From assembly GCA_014729735.1 (NCBI GenBank), contig WJJN01000055.1, positions 1-7,924 of the forward strand: a stretch of 7,924 nt of DNA, given 5' to 3'. Within the stretch, counting starts at the first letter, position 1, and every line of letters begins with the position of its first letter. This DNA is from Candidatus Zhuqueibacterota bacterium (GTDB lineage: Bacteria; Zhuqueibacterota; Zhuqueibacteria; Thermofontimicrobiales; Thiofontviventaceae). Of this stretch, positions 1 to 7,000 are shown piece after piece. The notes beneath the pieces are model-generated. The model did no database searches, was not told the origin of the DNA, and was given only the letters and a program-made list of their open reading frames with translations. The translations under genes and the position numbers were made by a program.

Positions 1-173
1 ATCCCCGCGTTGTGGATCGTCTTCACCTGATGTGCCGGATTCATCCAGCTCGCATTCACATCTGCTGCCGTAATGATCGGATTACGCGGGTATCGTGCGA
101 CAGGATTATTTACATTAACCTCGATTTTATTGCCATCACCAAAATCAACGTAACGCCTCACAAGATCGATCAT
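1..173 (-). CDS. GH130-family glycoside phosphorylase/hydrolase, N-terminal fragment (3' end outside window)
   Basis: This frame is too short for a standard ORF listing. It starts at ATG 173-171 and runs off the left edge after 57 codons without a stop. The peptide begins MIDLVRRYVDFGDG. It then contains RYPRNPIITAADV (residues 27-39) and VKTIHNAG (about 50-57). The pattern 'RYP-NPI-(T)-DV' followed by 'V--(V/I)HNAG' is the N-terminal signature I associate with GH130 enzymes, five-bladed beta-propellers that phosphorolyse or hydrolyse beta-mannosides (for example mannosyl-glucose, or beta-1,2- or beta-1,4-mannobiose). The catalytic Asp and the phosphate-binding residues that separate phosphorylases from hydrolases lie beyond the window, so the exact activity is unknown. 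No signal peptide is visible, which suggests a cytoplasmic enzyme. A good ribosome binding site (GAGGAG, 4 nt spacer) supports this start. It follows the FG-GAP gene by 28 bp and is probably the fourth gene of the operon. The family call rests on a short segment. Confidence 0.72.
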   Translation of the reverse strand, partial: MIDLVRRYVDFGDGNKIEVNVNNPVARYPRNPIITAADVNASWMNPAHQVKTIHNAG

Positions 174-177
174 CTCG

Positions 178-183
178 CTCCTC
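178..183 (-). promoter_or_regulatory. Ribosome binding site of the GH130-type gene
   Basis: On the minus strand the sequence is GAGGAG, then CGAG, then ATG at 173. This is a strong Shine-Dalgarno match, and it identifies the truncated frame at the left edge as a real gene start. It sits in the 28-bp gap after the stop codon of the upstream gene, with no room for a separate promoter and terminator. Confidence 0.8.
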
Positions 184-201
184 TATGAAAAATAATTCAA
201 C

Positions 202-2001
202 TTACCTCAAATACAACATCTTCTTCGATTCGATATGCCCCGTTGTTTTCAATGTATAAACATAAACACCTGACGATACATTTGCCCCAAAATCAGAACG
301 ACCGTCCCAGTCGACCGTGTACTCACCGGCAGTCATTGATCGTTCGACAAGTGTCCGAACAAGTTCCCCGCGCAGGTTGTAAATGCTCAGATTCGCTTTG
401 CCGCTACTTTTCAGATGATATCTTATTTGCGTCGATCCGTTAAACGGATTGGGATAATTTTGTTCGAGTCGGTATGCTTCGGGCGTAACTTGATTTTCCG
501 CACGGACACTGCTGGAAACATCGCCTTCCCTGATTTTATGATATTGGTTGATCGCAACATCGGTGATCACTTCTTTTAATCCCAATGACCAGTGAATGAC
601 CACTGAATCGATGCTTGTTTCCATACCAATGCCGAAATGAACGTACGGATTATCCTGGCACTGCCAGCTATTGGGAACCTGTGTGTATCGAATTTGCATG
701 GTTTCACCGGTGTATAATTTCACCAGCGTACCCACTGCATCTCTGTTCGATTCGGTTCCCTCGAGCATGAAGCCGACCCAGTTATGCGCCGGGACAGTCA
801 AATTATGATACATAATATGCTGATGCTGTGCCGAAGCCACATAAATGTCCAGGAAACCATCCATATCATAATCCATAAATGCAGCTCCCTTCCGATCACC
901 GGTCACATCCAGTCCGATAAATTCGGCGACATCTGCAAATGCCCGTCCGTCATCAAGCTCATCGTTTACGAGCAGGACCTCGTAGTTTGCGGTATTATTA
1001 TTTTGTACAAAAATATCCTGATCCCCGTCATTTTCAAAATCACCGACAGTGACTCCGCGATAAGCATCACCGAAGCTCACGCCGGATTCCTGACTGATGT
1101 CCACCATCGTGCCATCCTGGTTTTCCCAGAGCTCATTCAAGTGACCGGTAACCACTGCCTTGAAATAATCAAGGTCACCGTCGTTATCGTAATCGAACCA
1201 GGTGGCAGCTTCGATCTGTGAGGGATTGAAACCGGTTTCTTCGGTAATGTCTGTAAATGCCCCGTCGTCATTTCTGAAGATTAATCCCCCGACATTCAAA
1301 TCAGGATCGCCGTCCATATCAAAATCGATCCAGGCGATATGGCGTGTGCGACGTGTTCCCTGCGGAATATTGAACTCCCCTTCGTAGTCGGCGATTCCTT
1401 CAAATCCAAGCTCTGCTGCGATATCCACAAAACTGCCGTCGTCATTTCGATAAAAGAGCAAATCAGGATTGTTCTGCTGCCCCACAATTAGATCAAGGTC
1501 ACCGTCGAGATCATAATCTGCCCACGCGCCCATCCGGAATTGATATTCATTAACAAAGCCGGGAATTCCGGCAGTCAAACCAACGGATTCAGCGATGTCT
1601 GTAAAAACATTATCATTATTCTGCAGCAAATACATATGAGTATCAGTACCGAAAAAAATGTCCCGGTCACCGTCATTATCATAATCCACCAGTGAAACAG
1701 TGGTCGTATGTGACTCGTTCGCTTCGATGCTTTCCAGCGGTGTTTGATCCGTGATATCGGAATACAAGCCATCTTCATTTAAATAAACCCGGCTATATCC
1801 CGGTGATGCCCAGCGTATCGTAAAAATGTCAGGATAATCGTTCCGGTCGATATCAGCCACGGCAACGCCCCATTTTTCAAAAGGAGCGACATCGAGCCCG
1901 ATTTCGCTGTTCTCAACAACTTCGTAACCCGCAAGGTCTTGCCCTCTCAGTAGCGGCGCAAGGATTAGCAGGCTTAATACTATTAGTAATTTTTTATTCA
2001 T
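202..2001 (-). CDS. Secreted FG-GAP/VCBS seven-repeat beta-propeller with ASPIC/UnbV domain and type IX sorting domain
   Basis: A 599-residue exported protein. Residues 1-20 are a signal peptide (Lys-Lys, hydrophobic core, likely cleavage after LLRG). Seven calcium-binding-type Asp motifs follow: DIDRNDYPD (50-58, degenerate), DYDNDGDRD (106-114), DYDLDGDLD (162-170), DFDMDGDPD (226-234), DYDNDGDLD (270-278), DFENDGDQD (321-329) and DYDMDGFLD (377-385). Between them recur 'N-DG-F-DI---G(F/L)' linkers, as in CRTAC1-like proteins. This predicts a seven-bladed, calcium-stabilised propeller. Residues about 408-491 match the ASPIC/UnbV domain (VGTLVKLYTG, then HFGIGM, then VVIHWSLG). Residues 508-599 form a sorting/Ig-like module starting at EQNYPNPFN and ending KKMLYLR, which should direct export across the outer membrane and surface attachment. 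GGAGG lies 7 nt before the ATG. Such proteins are usually binding or adhesion modules and no enzymatic residues are evident. Its place between a kinase gene and a GH130-type gene suggests surface glycan or ligand capture, but this is inferred from context only. Confidence 0.9.
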   Translation of the reverse strand: MNKKLLIVLSLLILAPLLRGQDLAGYEVVENSEIGLDVAPFEKWGVAVADIDRNDYPDIFTIRWASPGYSRVYLNEDGLYSDITDQTPLESIEANESHTTTVSLVDYDNDGDRDIFFGTDTHMYLLQNNDNVFTDIAESVGLTAGIPGFVNEYQFRMGAWADYDLDGDLDLIVGQQNNPDLLFYRNDDGSFVDIAAELGFEGIADYEGEFNIPQGTRRTRHIAWIDFDMDGDPDLNVGGLIFRNDDGAFTDITEETGFNPSQIEAATWFDYDNDGDLDYFKAVVTGHLNELWENQDGTMVDISQESGVSFGDAYRGVTVGDFENDGDQDIFVQNNNTANYEVLLVNDELDDGRAFADVAEFIGLDVTGDRKGAAFMDYDMDGFLDIYVASAQHQHIMYHNLTVPAHNWVGFMLEGTESNRDAVGTLVKLYTGETMQIRYTQVPNSWQCQDNPYVHFGIGMETSIDSVVIHWSLGLKEVITDVAINQYHKIREGDVSSSVRAENQVTPEAYRLEQNYPNPFNGSTQIRYHLKSSGKANLSIYNLRGELVRTLVERSMTAGEYTVDWDGRSDFGANVSSGVYVYTLKTTGHIESKKMLYLR

Positions 2002-2008
2002 TGGAAAT

Positions 2009-2013
2009 CCTCC
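2009..2013 (-). promoter_or_regulatory. Ribosome binding site of the FG-GAP/ASPIC gene
   Basis: Minus strand GGAGG, 7 nt before ATG 2001-1999, in the 39-bp gap after the kinase stop codon (TAG, 2043-2041). The strong site confirms the chosen start and fits translation from a polycistronic message. Confidence 0.8.
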
Positions 2014-2040
2014 GTTTTCTATTTTCGCTATTTGAAATAT

Positions 2041-2973
2041 CTAATTAAAATTATGTGTTTTCTGATTTCGAAAATTTCTATATTTTGTATGAATCAACTT
2101 CTCTATTTCATGAACCGCGCATTGAACGGGACCCTCGTATTCCATTTTCAGACTGGTTGCCGCCGCCGCCCATATTACCGCTTCTTCCACAGGCGCAACT
2201 AATCGTTTGGCAATGTAGCTTCCAATGCACGTGTCTCCTCTTCCTGTTCTGCCTGTCAACTGTTTCGGGAAAAACCCGGCTTCATAGAACCTGTCATATG
2301 CAAATACCAGTACGCCATCCCGATGTGTAAGTACAATTTCTTTAGGACCGGATTCTGCTATCTTCAATATAGCCTTACGAATGTCCTTTTCCCCTGTTAG
2401 TATCTCTGCTTCCACAGCATCTGTTTTGATAATATCGATTTGCGATAGGACGGAATGATTATCCGTCCATGTCTCATTTTTTAAAGAACCGTCATCTGTC
2501 GCGACTCTGATGAATCCCTGAACATCGAGCGCCAGCAACGCATTTTTCTTTTTGATTTCTTGTATAACCTCTAATCCCACTTCCCCGCGCATCATTGCAT
2601 TTATCAGAAATGCCTTTGCGTTCATTGTGCTCAATTGTTTTAATTGATCTGCACTATAAGAACCGGCATTCTGCTCCACAGAAACTGTCCTTTCGTCGAC
2701 ATTTGAGGTCGGATAAACGATTTTCATTTCCGTGGATTTTTTGGTAAAAGTCGGTAATACCTTCACTCCAATTTTTCTAAAATCTTCGACAATATACTCA
2801 TCTTCTTTTGCTAATCGCGTGAGTGCGGCGACTTTCACGCCTGTCAAGGCAGCAGCATAGGCGGAGTAAAGAAATCCGCTGCCGTCCGAATTTCGAGTTC
2901 CTGAATTTGTGACAATTGTGTCTTTCGTGTAATTTCCGATAATAACCAGATCATAATCGTTGTTCGTTTCCAT
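2041..2973 (-). CDS. PfkB-family (ribokinase-like) carbohydrate kinase
   Basis: A 310-residue cytoplasmic kinase that should transfer phosphate from ATP to a sugar, polyol or nucleoside hydroxyl. Visible family marks, numbered from ATG 2973: the first strand DLVIIGNYTKDTIV (8-21); the glycine-rich substrate-side segment GSGFLYSAYAAALTG (31-45); KTDAVEAEILTG (183-194), equivalent to the usual K-N--E---L-G motif; VLTHRDGVLVF (214-224); and the second PfkB signature TGRTGRGDTCIGSY (240-253), with the catalytic base Asp247. The usual GAGD anion hole reads GRGD. The glycine-rich segment also lacks the common Asn. Both suggest a subfamily away from ribokinase and fructokinase; archaeal inositol- or nucleoside-kinase-like members are one possibility. 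The frame is open upstream to a TTG at 3027, but that codon has no ribosome binding site. Starting there would add 18 residues before the first beta strand, whereas ATG 2973 gives the normal family start. Substrate unknown. The gene lies 59 bp after the GDPD gene and 39 bp before the FG-GAP gene. Confidence 0.85.
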   Translation of the reverse strand: METNNDYDLVIIGNYTKDTIVTNSGTRNSDGSGFLYSAYAAALTGVKVAALTRLAKEDEYIVEDFRKIGVKVLPTFTKKSTEMKIVYPTSNVDERTVSVEQNAGSYSADQLKQLSTMNAKAFLINAMMRGEVGLEVIQEIKKKNALLALDVQGFIRVATDDGSLKNETWTDNHSVLSQIDIIKTDAVEAEILTGEKDIRKAILKIAESGPKEIVLTHRDGVLVFAYDRFYEAGFFPKQLTGRTGRGDTCIGSYIAKRLVAPVEEAVIWAAAATSLKMEYEGPVQCAVHEIEKLIHTKYRNFRNQKTHNFN

Positions 2974-2978
2974 GCAAG

Positions 2979-2983
2979 CTTCC
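2979..2983 (-). promoter_or_regulatory. Weak ribosome binding site deciding the kinase start
   Basis: Minus strand GGAAG, 5 nt before ATG 2973-2971. It is only a partial Shine-Dalgarno match. The alternative TTG at 3027 is preceded by GCGCTAACTATA with no such site, so the internal ATG is preferred. Translation may also be helped by coupling to the upstream GDPD stop codon at 3035-3033. Confidence 0.45.
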
Positions 2984-3032
2984 GTCAAATTCTGTCGGTA
3001 GGTATCAAAAGTAGTAATTCTTGTCAATATAG

Positions 3033-3893
3033 TTAGCGCGCTAAATGTTGATCAACCACATGTCTGAGAACATCCGGCTTGTTTGTCATAATTGCTTCAA
3101 TCCCGGATGTCACCAATTCTTTCATTCTTCCTTCATCGTCAACTGTCCACACCCAGAGCGGGACGCCGTTGTATAAACATTCGGATATAATTTCATCTGA
3201 TAAATTTTTATGATTGAAGCAAGCCATATTCGCGCCTGTGTTCAAGATAACAACAGGGCATTGTGCAGCTTGTTTTTGAAATTCTTTATATTCACCATCA
3301 TTCGGATCATAGGCAATCGCAACTTTCGGTTCGAGCTCTTTCAGATTTTTCACAACATTTTTGTTATAAGATGTCACAACCAGATGTCCGATTAAATCAT
3401 TTTGATGGATGATCTCAACCAGCCGTTTTTCCAGTCCCGGATAATGCTTCTTCTCTTTTTCCTTGATTTCCACACAGAGACGGGTCTGCGTGTTTTCGAC
3501 GACCTCGATTGCTTCGAGCAAGGTCGGTATATGTTCATCTTTGAATTTCGGGTCGAACCATGATCCGGCATCAAACCCGCGTAATTCTGCAACAGTGTAA
3601 TCACTGACAAATCCAGTCCCGTCCGTTGTTCGGTCGATTGTATCATCATGAAGAACGACAATTTCACCGTCTTTTGAGAGATGAACATCCAACTCGATAT
3701 AATCTGCATTCACGTCAACAGCCGCTTTAAATGCAGCGAGGGTATTTTCAGGATATTCCGCCGAAGAACCCCGATGTGCAATGACGAGCGTACGCTGGAT
3801 CTGATTTTGGCTTTCCGAATTTTTGCAACCGATCATAATAAACAAAATAAGTAAAAGCAGAATTATCCTCGCTCCTCGATGATTGATGTTCAT
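3033..3893 (-). CDS. Glycerophosphodiester phosphodiesterase, predicted lipoprotein
   Basis: A 286-residue GDPD-family TIM-barrel enzyme. The family hydrolyses glycerophosphodiesters (deacylated phospholipids such as glycerophosphocholine or glycerophosphoinositol) to glycerol-3-phosphate plus an alcohol. Residues 9-22 are hydrophobic and end in a lipobox-like MIGC, with Cys23 as the likely lipidated residue, so the enzyme should be anchored in the envelope facing the periplasm or surface. Catalytic and metal-binding marks are all present: IAHRG (38-42, His40), PENT (48-51), ELDVH (67-71, Glu67 and Asp69), VLHDDTIDRTT (80-90, His82), VEIKE (141-145, Glu142) and WVWTVDD (247-253). The end IMTNKPD (268-274) is also typical. 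Length fits a single-domain member with nothing missing. AGGAG lies 9 nt before the ATG. It is the first gene of the apparent operon, behind a palindrome and a candidate promoter. The actual leaving alcohol is unknown. The next gene is a PfkB kinase that could phosphorylate a released polyol, but that link is only inference. Confidence 0.93.
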   Translation of the reverse strand: MNINHRGARIILLLLILFIMIGCKNSESQNQIQRTLVIAHRGSSAEYPENTLAAFKAAVDVNADYIELDVHLSKDGEIVVLHDDTIDRTTDGTGFVSDYTVAELRGFDAGSWFDPKFKDEHIPTLLEAIEVVENTQTRLCVEIKEKEKKHYPGLEKRLVEIIHQNDLIGHLVVTSYNKNVVKNLKELEPKVAIAYDPNDGEYKEFQKQAAQCPVVILNTGANMACFNHKNLSDEIISECLYNGVPLWVWTVDDEGRMKELVTSGIEAIMTNKPDVLRHVVDQHLAR

Positions 3894-3902
3894 CTGATCT
3901 TG

Positions 3903-3907
3903 CTCCT
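3903..3907 (-). promoter_or_regulatory. Ribosome binding site of the GDPD gene
   Basis: Minus strand AGGAG, 9 nt before ATG 3893-3891. It supports this start, which also places the lipoprotein signal peptide correctly at the N terminus. Confidence 0.75.
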
Positions 3908-3940
3908 GTATTTAAATAAAAGATCTCCGAAGACTTTGAA

Positions 3941-3958
3941 AGTTCGGAATTCCGAACT
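3941..3958. promoter_or_regulatory. Perfect 18-bp palindrome, candidate operator upstream of the GDPD operon
   Basis: AGTTCGGAATTCCGAACT reads the same on both strands with no mismatch; the flanking bases do not pair. Its centre is about 57 bp upstream of the GDPD start codon, and it lies just downstream of the transcription start predicted from the candidate promoter at 3968-3996. That is a normal position for a repressor operator. The same sequence could instead fold in the leader RNA as a 7-bp stem with an AATT loop. No regulator gene is present in the window. Confidence 0.45.
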
Positions 3959-3967
3959 CGAATAAAC

Positions 3968-3996
3968 ATTAAACAAAAGCTCGGGAAAAATTGCAA
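3968..3996 (-). promoter_or_regulatory. Candidate sigma70-type promoter for the four-gene operon
   Basis: On the minus strand TTGCAA (3996-3991; 4 of 6 with TTGACA) is followed, after exactly 17 bp, by TTTAAT (3973-3968; 5 of 6 with TATAAT). Transcription would begin near 3961. The -35 lies inside the loop of the preceding terminator and the spacer covers its right arm, so promoter and terminator overlap. If this lineage uses the Bacteroidota-type -10 (TAnnTTTG), the match loses meaning; I see no such motif nearby. Confidence 0.35.
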
Positions 3997-4021
3997 GCAT
4001 AAAGGCATCTTTCCCGAGCTT
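3970..4021 (-). terminator. Rho-independent terminator of the large repeat-protein gene
   Basis: Arms 4021-4010 and 3988-3977 are a perfect 12-bp inverted repeat (AAGCTCGGGAAA on one side, TTTCCCGAGCTT on the other) with a 21-nt loop. On the minus strand the second arm runs into a T-rich tail, giving CTTTTGTTTA. The stem lies 37 bp after the TAG stop at 4061-4059. On the plus strand no T tract follows, so it acts for minus-strand transcription. It separates the repeat-protein gene from the GDPD operon. The loop is longer than usual. Confidence 0.75.
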
Positions 4022-4058
4022 GTAATTATGCAGTTTCCCTTAGGAGGTCATTATTGCT

Positions 4059-7000
4059 CTATTTCAGTAGGATCAGTTTCTTAATATCAACAAATGATCC
4101 TGCTTCCAGTTTGCAGAAGTATACTCCTGAAGGCATCAACAGACCATTGGAATCCGTTGCATTCCAGACCACCGAATAGTGTCCTGAAGGCTGTCTCTTG
4201 TTGACAATTTCGGCGACCCGTTGACCCAACATGTTGTAAATTGATAACTTCACAATTTCCTCATTTGGAATTGAGTAGTTAATCTTTGTCGTTGGATTAA
4301 ACGGATTCGGATAGTTCTGTGATAGTTCGAAACTTATCGGAAGTGCATCTTCCCGGCTCGCAACACTTGTAGCTGTTTTGAGACCGATTTTCAGCGTGTA
4401 TTCGCCGCCGCCCGGATCTTTGTGGCTATTTCCCGGATCTCTCGAGCGAATGCGGCTGTTATAATAGGAATTAACCTGAATGTAATAGGTGCCTTCCAAT
4501 CCTTCTGTAATCGGTGGTGATACAAATCGTGAGAAAGTATTATTGAAGTTCAAAATGTCTTCCCACGGATCGCCTTCCCATACATCTTTATCATCATTCT
4601 TGATAGGAGTTTGATTTCCTTCTGCGTCTAACAGATAGAGTTCAGTATCCAGGTCCCTGATACAGCTATCCGGTCCTGATGTAACTGTTTCAGCAACAAG
4701 TGTATCACCAACATTTAACTCAATTTTATAGAGATCAAAATCGTTCCAGTTATACCAGTTACCGAGGGAATCATAATAATCGGCATACAGATATGAACGG
4801 ATCTCGAAAGGTTCAGAAAGATCGATCGCTTCCATATTCTGAGCAACTGCGACAGAGTCGTCCGGTTCATGAGTCGAAGCAGCTACCGAGACTGGTGTAC
4901 CGTACCATAATCTGATCTGGTATGGGAAATCTTCGGTGAACGAAGAAACATCCGCCGAAATCTTGCAATAATAGAAACCAGTCATTGGTGGAACCCATCC
5001 GGTCAATCGTGCACCCCAGCGCTCATACCTGCCGGATGGATCGGCATTCAATACGCTGTCACCATTTTCATCGAACAGCTCCAATTTGAGTACGTTCTTG
5101 GCGGTTTCTCCACGAGGTGCTATCGTGTTCAAGGTGTACATCTTTGATGAATCGGCGTAGAATTTGAAGTAATCCATCTCATCATCCGCAGCCAGAGCCG
5201 CATCTGTCACGGTCTCCAAAAGAATGACATTTGCATTAGCCATATCATCGTTCGGTTCCTGCTCTGCAGGAGATGTCAATGACGCGGTTATGAGATATTC
5301 ACCGCCGCCTGCATTCTTATGGCTTTCATGCGGATTTCTCGACCGGGTAACACTGTTATAATAAGAATTGACGCGGACATAGTAAGTTCCTGCGTTCGGA
5401 ATCGGCGGGGAGACAAACCGGGAAAAGGTATTGTTAAATGTCAAGATATCTTCCCAGGGATCGCCGGACCAAACATCCTTGTCATCGTTTTTGATCGGAG
5501 TTTCATTACCATCTTCATCTAACAGCGTTATTTCCGTATCTGTCTCTCGTATCCACTCCGGATGATCATATAAACGACCCGGTGTTGTTGTTTCCACCGT
5601 CAGGATCATTCCCGCCTGGGGAACTTCGATCTTGTAAAGATCAAGGTCATTCCAGTTGGTTGTGAATGTATCACCTTCGGTGTATTCATTGTACAGATAT
5701 CCGTGAATGACCGATCCGTCCAGCGGCATTGCCGGAAGTTCCGAAGCAACCGCCACAGAATCATCCGGTTCGTGCTCGGTACCTGCCACTTCGAGCGGCG
5801 TTCCGTACCAGAAGCGCATTTGATAACTCGGATCATCTACCAGAGCGAGCTCTTCAGGTGCACCCCAGAGTTTCACATAGTAAACGCCGGTTTCTTCCGG
5901 TGTCCATGCTCTCAAAATACAGCCGAATTTCTCGTAGCGACCGGAAGGACTCGCGTTCAACACAGAGACATTGTCTTCACTGACAACGTCCATCTGCAAA
6001 ACGCTTTTTGCATTGAATGTGAGCGGATCTGTTTGCGTGGCAATGGAATACATTTTATCCGATTCTGCATGAATTGCCCATACATCCATCGTATCAGCAT
6101 CTGAAATCGATCCATCCAGAATTTCATTCAATGGCAGCGACTGAGCGACAACAGCGGGATCGTCCGCAGGTACCACTCTTACAGATAGCAGATACTCTCC
6201 GCCACCGGCATTTTTATGACTTTCATGTGGATTTCTTGATCTGGTAACACTGTTATAGTAAGAATTGACTCGAATATAATAAGTGCCTGCATTCGGTACC
6301 GGCGGCGATATAAAGCGTGAGAAAGTATTATTGAATGTCAAAATATCTTCCCACGGATCGCCAGCCCACACATCTTTGTCATCATTTTTAATCGGTGTTT
6401 CTGCACCAGTAGCATCTAACAAAGTGATTTCAGTATCTGTTTCCCGAATCCATTCAGGATGTCCGTACAAGCGTCCCGGTGTCGTGGTTTCTGCAATCAG
6501 AACCATGCCTTCGGGAATTTCCACTTTGTAAAGATCCAGGTCATTCCAGTTGGTACTGAATGTATCACCCTCTGTATAGTTGTTGTACAGATAGCCGTGA
6601 ATCACAGTACCATCCGTAGCAACTGCAGGAAGCGCTGATGCATCTGCAACTTCATCATCCGGTTCATGTGTTGTGCTGGCAACATCCAGCGATGTTCCGT
6701 ACCACAAACGGACTTTGTAGCTGGGATCAGTTTCTGCAGCCAGTGCATCGGGAGCACCCCAGATTTTTACATAATAGAGTCCGGATTCTTCCGGTGTCCA
6801 TGCTCTTAAAATGCTTCCGAATTTTTCATAACGCCCGGTTGGGCTGGAATTGAGAACACTCATGCCGCTCTCATCAACCACATCCATTTCCAGAACGTTT
6901 TTGGCATTGAAGACCAGCGGATCGGTCTGGGTGGCAATGGAATACATTTTATCCGAATCCACATTAATTGCCCAGACGTCCATGGTATCACTATCCGAAA

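Noticed and set aside
784..1221. Plus-strand open frame of 145 codons opposite the FG-GAP gene
   Set aside because: It is antisense to a clear coding gene, has no family resemblance, and its openness follows from the Asp-rich repeat codons on the other strand.
2974..3027. Longer kinase start at a TTG codon (adds 18 residues)
   Set aside because: TTG lies 5 bp after the GDPD stop with no ribosome binding site, and the added residues precede the normal first beta strand of the family. ATG 2973 is preferred.
3006..3027. TTGACA (3027-3022 on the minus strand), an exact -35 consensus ahead of the kinase, with TGATAC downstream as a possible -10
   Set aside because: Spacing to TGATAC is only 14-15 bp and no good -10 occurs at 16-18 bp, so an internal promoter is not supported.
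4042..4076. TAGGAGGTCATTATTG on the plus strand, a perfect Shine-Dalgarno-like site
   Set aside because: The following frame from ATT or nearby codons closes at once (stop within six codons), and the large minus-strand gene occupies the region.
5703..6104. Plus-strand open frame of 133 codons, and recurring plus-strand frames near 6283 and 7225
   Set aside because: These are shadows of the tandem repeat units; the similar ones recur because the sense-strand repeat recurs.
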